This document shows positions 57,901 to 64,000 of a DNA stretch of 64,000 nt, one piece after another (the stretch's first letter is position 1; each line of letters opens with the position of its first letter). The DNA is from Trichoderma breve (lineage: Eukaryota; Ascomycota; Sordariomycetes; Hypocreales; Hypocreaceae). Location of the stretch: assembly GCF_028502605.1 (NCBI RefSeq), contig NC_079232.1:4216001-4280000 (forward strand), in the 5' to 3' direction. The position numbers and the translations under genes were made by a program. The notes below the pieces were generated by a model. That model made no database searches. It saw only the letters and a program-made list of their open reading frames with translations, and was not told where the DNA came from.

Positions 57901-59124
57901 AACATTGGACGAGAACCAAATGGGATGAATATTCTGGAGCCGCTGGAAGAAGCTCGGCTAAATTGCTCGAATGTTCACAAGTTGGACGGTGCGCTCTCTA
58001 ATCGTCCCCTAATATCCTGATGACGTAGGTGCAATGGAAACCGCTTTGCCTCAGATATCCTTTGAGTCTGGATGAATAGCTGGACAAATCCATACCTGGA
58101 CAAGTGGACTTGTCAGACCCTGAAGCGTTGCCGAGGCCTCGATGGTTCCGCTGGGGAAAGGGACCCCCTTAAACTGAGTCCGGGGAGAAGAAGCCAAAGG
58201 ATGATCAGAATCAGCGCATGGATGACATCGTAGGCGTAGACTGGTGGCTTTCGAGTATATTGGATAGGCTGCCACCATAATTTCTGGCGTCTTGGAGCGA
58301 ATCCTGGATACATGTGGCGGTTCAAATTATCTGGATGCCTAAGTAGGTGGTAAGGCATCACAATTAATTTGTTTAATTTGCAAATATCACAGGTAAACCC
58401 CTTTTATGTACCTTGATGTACTGCTTCTTATACTTGTCTCTCTCTATACCAGTAGACCAACCGGCTTGCTCGTGACCATGCACCATGGAACGGGCTGGGC
58501 ACATGTACATGCCCAGTAGCATCATCTCGCTGAATTTGACGTCAAGCCCAAGCTAGCGCTGCCTCTACTGAATGCAATAAGCAGGCACCCGAATTAGCAT
58601 CACCTGGCAATCCATCAGCATCAGGCCCCCCTGGAATCTGGTCTCCTATACCGGGCCCTCCTATCTGGAGATACCCGCAGCGGGCATCAGAGTGGCGGTA
58701 GAGACGCCCTGTACGTAGCGCTGATAGCACCAGAGTAGAGCTTCAAGGTTTGTACTGCTGAGCTGGTTCTTGGTGGGGTTTGGCCAAGTCAACAAGTGTT
58801 GCCTCCTCCCGCAGCGGGGAACTTTGGGCGCGGATTGGTCAGTGACATGGAAGCTGGCGCAAAAATACCGGCGCTGGCAGGTACCTTGCACACCTCGTTC
58901 AAGAAAACGACTGAGGGGCAGCACGCACGGGCACGGCTCAGCACTCAGTACAAATCCAATCCAATATCCACAGCCGCCCAAATAAACAACCCACTCCGCC
59001 ATTTTCCTCTTGCGTTGACTCTTCCAGTCGCGGAAACTTTTGCCATCTTCATCTTCTCTTTCGTCTTCTCTGCTGCTCTCTCGTTCCTCAACTTCTTCTC
59101 CATCACCACATTCCCGCTTTCACC
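54990..59124. other. Gene-poor 4.1-kb region
   Basis: No gene supported. A 151-codon ORF at 56558 has a good ATG context and two hydrophobic segments, but no family and no splice context. The last 200 bases before 59125 are C/T-rich (TTCTCTTTCGTCTTCTC), the profilin 5' UTR. The first 300 bases hold the promoter of the disordered protein gene. Confidence 0.45.
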
Positions 59125-59854
59125 ATGTCCTGGCAAGGTCAGTACCAGTTCCAGCTCAGCTCTTCTTCTCCCCCCTGATCCGAGAATAACCCCACCTTGA
59201 ACCTTCGAGGAGAGCAAAAAAATGACAGCTACTGACATGCCTCATTATCGCAGCTTTCGTCGATACTAGGTACTTTTCCATCCTCCCGCGCTTCGTCCGA
59301 CTCTCCGAACCATCGAATACTGACTGCGGGATTGTAGCTTGGTCGGTACCGGCCACATCACCAAGGGCGCCATCATCAGCATAGCTGGCGACAGCGCTTG
59401 GGCTTCCTCTCCTGAGCTGACGGTATTGTGACCCCGACTGCTAACCTAAGACTGTGCGGTGAGACTGATGGTGGAATGTGCAGATTCAACCTGCCGAGAT
59501 GAAGGTCATTGCCGATATCGTCGCTGGCAACCAGGCTGCCATCGACAAGGCTTACGCTGAGGGCATTCACGTTGCCGGAGTGCGCTACGTTTTGACCAAG
59601 ACCGCGGACGACATCTACGCACGAGCTGTACGTCCACGATCCCGAGCCTCGTCCTTCACACTATCATTACATATGCACACACACTCTCCACTGGGAACCA
59701 TACTAATATGCGTTGTTAGGGCCGTGATGGTGTTTGCATTACCCCCTCCAAGCAGGCCATCGTCGTCGGCATTCACAATGAAGCCGTGCAGGCCGGAAAC
59801 GCCACCTCGGTCGTCGCCGCTCTCGCCGATCACCTTAAGAAGACCGGATATTAA
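59125..59854 (+). CDS. PFY1: Profilin
   Basis: Five exons: 59125-59137, 59254-59269, 59338-59422, 59484-59627 and 59720-59854, giving 130 aa. Exons 1 and 2 are only 13 and 16 nt, and the reading frame is intact across all four junctions. The protein starts MSWQAFVDTSLVGTGHI, the typical profilin N-terminus that helps form the poly-Pro site. GRDGVCITPSKQAIVVGIHNE and the C-terminal VVAALADHLKKTGY complete the fold. Profilin binds actin monomers and formin poly-Pro tracts, and so supports filament assembly at growth sites. Confidence 0.95.
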
Positions 59855-60406
59855 TTTTGGCCGCCGATAGATGGGGAGTCAAAATGGCATAAAAGTTCAC
59901 AGTGGTCGAGCAGTCGTGTCGGGATAGCGTTGGATGACATAGGGGGTGGGGGAGTTTCTGTGGGAATCTTTGCAACTTAGCTGCCGTGTATTGGGAGGAC
60001 AGAGACGTCTTCTTGGCAGAACCAAAAATAACAGCATTTTTCAAGTCTCATTCCAAAATGGCTTCAACTCCAAACCGCGGTGCCCTTTGTCAAGCTGATT
60101 CAAAGTGATCCTTCATGTTAGCTGTTTAGCTATCACTACAGTTCGCATCATAACCGTCCCGCCTAAGCCTAGGCCGATACACGTATTTTACAATCCATCA
60201 GTATTGTTACATCGTCCAGTCTCTCTGAAAGCCGCTGTTCAGTTAACGCCACAAACGCCGATGTCGCTGCTCACTCGAGCCAAGTCATTGCCAACCCTTG
60301 AGTATATTCGCTATCATCACCCCACCCTCGGATTCTTCAGCATTTTCCAACGTGCAACCAAATCATGATATGGCAGCTGTCATCGGAGCGAAAGTGCACG
60401 GGGATC
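59855..60406. other. Convergent intergenic
   Basis: 552 bp between the profilin and GOT1 stops. No supported gene. Confidence 0.55.
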
Positions 60407-61132
60407 TTAGACGGGCAGCTCGGCGTTGCGGCGTCCCAGGCCTATCCGATCTGCGAGCATACCGATGTAGGGCCCGATCACAGGTAAACCTCGGGCGAAT
60501 CCTGCAATCGTGCCCAGGAAATCGCCAAACAATACGGCGATTCCATATGCTTCTACTATGAAGCCGATGAACGTCCATTTTATCAATATCAGCGTGAGGC
60601 CTGCGAAGAATGCAGCTGTGCCTTTTGCTTTCTGTTTCCTAGCGAAGAAGAAGAATGTCTTCTGAGGACCAATGATAATCGTCAAGCCGATGAGGAAGAG
60701 GATCTATTTTGTCAACAAGGTGGTTTGTCAGTTCGGTCGTCGGTTCGCAGGCGGGTAAACATGGGAGAGACTGCACATTTCCCATCGCAAGCCTGTGAAA
60801 TAAGGTATTAGCCAGATGAAACGCCGCAGAGACATTCGCGTAGAGGTCCTTGGAAAGGGACGACTCACATGGCGCGATCAAAGAATAGCATCACTCCACC
60901 GACGAGGAAGAGACCACCTGAAACGAAGCGACCTCGTTAGATCAACAGCGCCCTGGTTACGTCGAAGCTTGTAGACAAGGTCGCATACCTACCGCCAGAG
61001 CAGAAAACCACCCCAATCTCTATTTACACGAGTCAGCATGCCATCGCATCGCTACCGGAGACAGCCCAGAAGCTCGCGTGAGGTCGCTTCTGCAGGGTAC
61101 TTACTCTGGTTATCCGACAGCCACATAGACAT
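60407..61132 (-). CDS. GOT1: Golgi transport protein Got1
   Basis: Five exons: 61132-61105, 61019-60993, 60917-60869, 60792-60777 and 60703-60407, giving 138 aa. The fourth exon is 16 nt (LAMGN), and its donor, GTGCAG, is weak. The protein starts MSMWLSDNQKIGVVFCSGGG, followed by four hydrophobic helices (LFLVGGVMLFF, ILFLIGLTIIIG, AAFFAGLTLILIKW, GIAVLFGDFLGTIAGF). It keeps the family's GPQKTFFFF signature and ends with the LPVIGPYIG loop and a basic tail. Got1 is a small Golgi/ER membrane protein in vesicle fusion and COPII traffic. Confidence 0.93.
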
Positions 61133-63179
61133 TTTGGTGAGCTGATGTTATTCCCCTCCTTTTTTAAACAAGTTGTGATATCGTATGCGATTTGCTGAAG
61201 TTGTCGCGATGAAAGGTCTCGGGTTTTGGAAGGGCGGTACAGATGATGCGCGATGCTGGTTGGTTGAAGAGATGGAGAAGCAAAAGATAACAAGCAGCCC
61301 AGCAAATTAACCTGGATTTACCAGAAATTAGGAGATGAAGCTTCCCTTGTCTTAGGACACCATGGCGGAACGCGATTGGGGGGCTTGTCTGCTCACCTTA
61401 TCGCGGATTAGGCTTAGCGCAAGGGTCTTCTACGAGGTACCTGCGCTGGGCTGTGATTCTCGACGTCACGCTGCTTGATTGGCTAAGAAAGATGTTGGTA
61501 TTCTGACATGTGAGTGAGGTTGAGGTTGTTGTGTTGGTTGGTTTCAGTAGAGATTCATAATGAGTCGAGTGTGGCATGATGAGATGTCTCAATAACCACA
61601 TCATCACGACTTGTGTCTGAACGTTTGGTTGCCAAGATGGACTTATAAACAAAAAGCCTTGGCAGGAGTATCAGACTGGCGAAGGGGGTTTCAGAGGGAA
61701 GATGTTGGTTTCATTCGAAGCGAGACTGTTGCTGTTGCTTTGATGCTTCATCTTAACCATATTATGACTAAAACGAAAAGAAGTGTCTCCATTCTTAACA
61801 GATTATGATTCCATGTCGTTAAGGGGTCATCATACTCAGTTGTAGGACCAGTAATTCCTAACGAATTTGTAATAAACAAGCGAATGTTGCACGCAGACTT
61901 GACATACGCTACTTTACGCACTCATACCAAGTTACTGGGCCTCAGAGAATTGTGAAAAAGTCAACTACATCAAGCAACCAGCCGTTGATGTCATTTGACA
62001 CTTGCGTTGTCGAGTGACTGCCTCATAGATCAAGAGTACAGCGTCTCAACAAATACGCCTGTTGATAGGGTTCTTGCAGAAAATAAAAGATTGAGCTCAA
62101 CATTTTGCGACCTCGTGATGAGTGATAACGTTGTAGACTGGAGTGAATGCGGAGAGAAGCATAGAGTCCTCAACAAAACTGCCTGGACCTGTCACCTAAT
62201 TCCGCCTCATGACACCAAGGGATGGCTTCACTTAATCCGAATATGCAAACGACCGGCGGTCAATCTGACGGTCAATGTTGTATGCTTTTCTACGTCCGTA
62301 ATTACTTAGTTACTCAATAGTAGAAACCGCCAAAGCATGAGAGGCCGCATCAAACCAGCACATCTCATTGGTGTCTTGGGTCGGGACAACGCACACATGA
62401 GATGCAATAACCCAGTGTTGAGCTCTCAACCATGGGTAACCACAGCCTAGAGTGAATTGAACGTCAATTCACTTGGTCTTTTCAATCCGTCTGGCAGATC
62501 ACAAAGATCTATATAATGTCACAGCATTTCCAGCACGATTTCCTTCCCAAGTTCACACAGCCCCATATCATCTACCCATTTTACAGATTGTTACAGAAGA
62601 TGCATCACCAAGGGACTCAATCCTATCCTCCAATGGCATAGTTATGACTTGCATATTTGATATACTTCGAGGACGACTATTGTAATCCGACGGCCCAGCT
62701 CCGAACAAACTTAGACCTCGACAGCGATAGCGGTAAGCAGCGGTCCCCAAGGTCGCTATTAACATAATACATCTGGCTAACTGGTAAACTAATTTAGCAA
62801 CCTGCGATATCTGCCTTGGACCCCTAACCGGGGTAGACAGGCAGTTAGCGTACGTGGTACTCATATATACCCTGGGTTCTAAATTCTGCGGTGCTAATAC
62901 AGTACCACATAGGAAGAGCATCCGCTCGCAAGCACTACGCTAGTGAAAGCTTACCACCGGCGAATGGACTGCCTCTGGGCAGCACAAGAAAGCCGGAGCC
63001 TCAGCAAAGTCGCAAGACTGCAACGGGCAACAGAAAGGGTTCGCTGTGCAGCAACCCAACTATACGCATGGCTACTTGCCAAAGAGGAGGCATAGAAAGC
63101 CAACAACGAAGCCAAGGAGCAGTCAGAAGGAATTACAAAACCCGCCTAGTGGAGACATATCCCGAAGGCGACGACTACC
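61133..63179. other. Gene-poor region
   Basis: About 2 kb downstream (+ strand sense) of the GOT1 promoter. Many short ORFs, none supported. An ORF at 62963-63094 (MDCLWAAQE..., ending LLAKEEA) is a short fragment that could be decayed coding sequence. Confidence 0.4.
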
Positions 63180-63526
63180 GTAAGTCATTCTATCCATTTT
63201 CAACCAACGCTTCCATCACGGCCCTGTTGACTGGCGAATGGTCTTACCAGACGCCCGCCTTCACTCTTCACATCAGACATCTGAGAGGAATTGTACAAAT
63301 TCAAACACGAAGTGAGTATAATCGCCTTTCTACACTTCCTTTTTTGAATTGGTCTTCATCCACTGCAAGAAGATTGACGGGGGCACTCGAAAACTGACCA
63401 TCAGACAGCACACAACTTGGCACAAATACGCAGGGCATAGATCCTCAATATGAACTACTTTTCTCCCAAGACTCATCAAACACGGATGGTTGGGCAATGG
63501 AACTCACGTCAACTTTTGCCCCATAG
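63150..63526 (+). other. Possible spliced transcript with two introns
   Basis: Intron-like segments run from a GTAAGT at 63180 to TTACCAG at 63250, and from a GTGAGT at 63312 to CCATCAG at 63404 (with an AACTGACC branch-like site). Joined, the segments give one open frame: TPAFTLHIRHLRG, then NSTQLGTNTQGIDPQYELL, stopping at 63524. A CCTAG acceptor-like site at 63150 would start the first fragment. No start codon was found. It may be a small lineage-specific gene, a lncRNA or a remnant. Confidence 0.22.
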
Positions 63527-63951
63527 ATTTACCAACAGATTTCCAATGAGGGATTGGAAAGTGAAGGTCCCAGCTGGGAGCTGTCTGCCGGAGCTACATC
63601 CTGAAGTTTGCCATATTATACCCAAGGTATATACAGCTCATCTTTACTCGACGGGAAAACGGAACCCCAAAAACACCACAACACGGAAATGGAAGAGGAT
63701 CTGTACTCTTCTCAGTGCCGCCTACAGAAGAATTACCTTTACCAATGGATACAACTCCTGACAACCAAACAACTACCTAGTATCGAACAGCGAGTGCACT
63801 AAGACGTACAAGATGTTTGAGGAAGGTGGGACCGGTTGAGCGTACCTACCTACAAGGTCGCCCCGCATAGCAGCATCGCCTAGAACTGAGCATCAACATC
63901 AATCAATCGTTCGCAACAACTTCTCGCATTCTCTCTAATCTCAATACACGA

Positions 63952-64000
63952 ATGGACCAGAGGTTGCCTATTCGTCACAGACACTACTGGAGGATAATGA
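63952..64000 (+). CDS. Possible gene start running off the right edge
   Basis: An ATG after a pyrimidine-rich leader (CTTCTCGCATTCTCTC) opens a frame MDQRLPIRHRHYWRIM that is still open at the end of the window. Too short to identify. Confidence 0.22.
   Translation, partial: MDQRLPIRHRHYWRIM

Noticed and set aside
1..64000. CRISPR arrays, rRNA or tRNA genes, complete transposons
   Set aside because: None seen by eye; the window is fungal nuclear DNA, and I could not run a tRNA or repeat search, so small tRNA genes could be missed.

Overview
The window is nuclear DNA of a filamentous ascomycete, most likely a Sordariomycete of the order Hypocreales and quite possibly Trichoderma. The genes carry short spliceosomal introns (mostly 50-80 nt) with GTRNGT donors, CTRAC/CTAAC branch sites and YAG acceptors. 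The gene set is typical of a fungus: SLH1, YKT6, GOT1, profilin, HIS5, a Dfg5/Dcw1-type GH76 enzyme, MscL, SUR7, an LPMO-like protein and GPI-anchored surface proteins. The genus is inference. I rebuilt exon structures by reading donor and acceptor sites and checking that the reading phase is kept across each junction.

Layout, left to right. 0.5-7.9 kb: a small membrane protein, an SS18/SSXT-type Q-rich chromatin protein, a secreted SGNH/GDSL esterase and a dienelactone-hydrolase-family enzyme. 7.9-11.5 kb is gene-poor. 11.5-18.8 kb: an LPMO-like secreted protein, an unknown three-exon gene with an in-frame stop near its 5' end, a small Cys-rich protein, and two divergently transcribed paralogous multi-span membrane proteins. 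19.2-22.3 kb: histidinol-phosphate aminotransferase, convergent with a GPI-anchored GH76 enzyme. 24-31.7 kb: a family of GPI-anchored Ser/Thr-rich surface proteins, with one divergent member followed by three tandem copies that share promoters and 3' flanks. 32-35 kb: a one-helix small protein, an MscL channel and a SUR7/PalI-type protein.

36.2-41.6 kb is the most unusual locus. A B-box + large GTPase + RING-like protein (850 aa) and a dynamin-superfamily GTPase (728 aa) are transcribed head to head from a 342-bp shared promoter. This architecture resembles innate-immunity-type large GTPases. 42.9-55 kb returns to housekeeping: a Rab-like GTPase, the two-cassette helicase SLH1 (ASCC3 orthologue), the SNARE YKT6, and a 768-aa disordered protein. 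55-59 kb is gene-poor. 59.1-61.1 kb holds profilin (five exons) and GOT1 (five exons). The last 2.9 kb has no secure gene, only intron-like signals near 63.2-63.5 kb and a possible gene start at the right edge.

The observations most worth following are the divergent GTPase pair and the apparent loss of a C-terminal domain from the B-box member; a strand-symmetric C-to-T/G-to-A footprint, the signature of repeat-induced point mutation (RIP), confined to the 3' flank of one tandem GPI gene copy; and a well-spliced gene interrupted by a single TAA.
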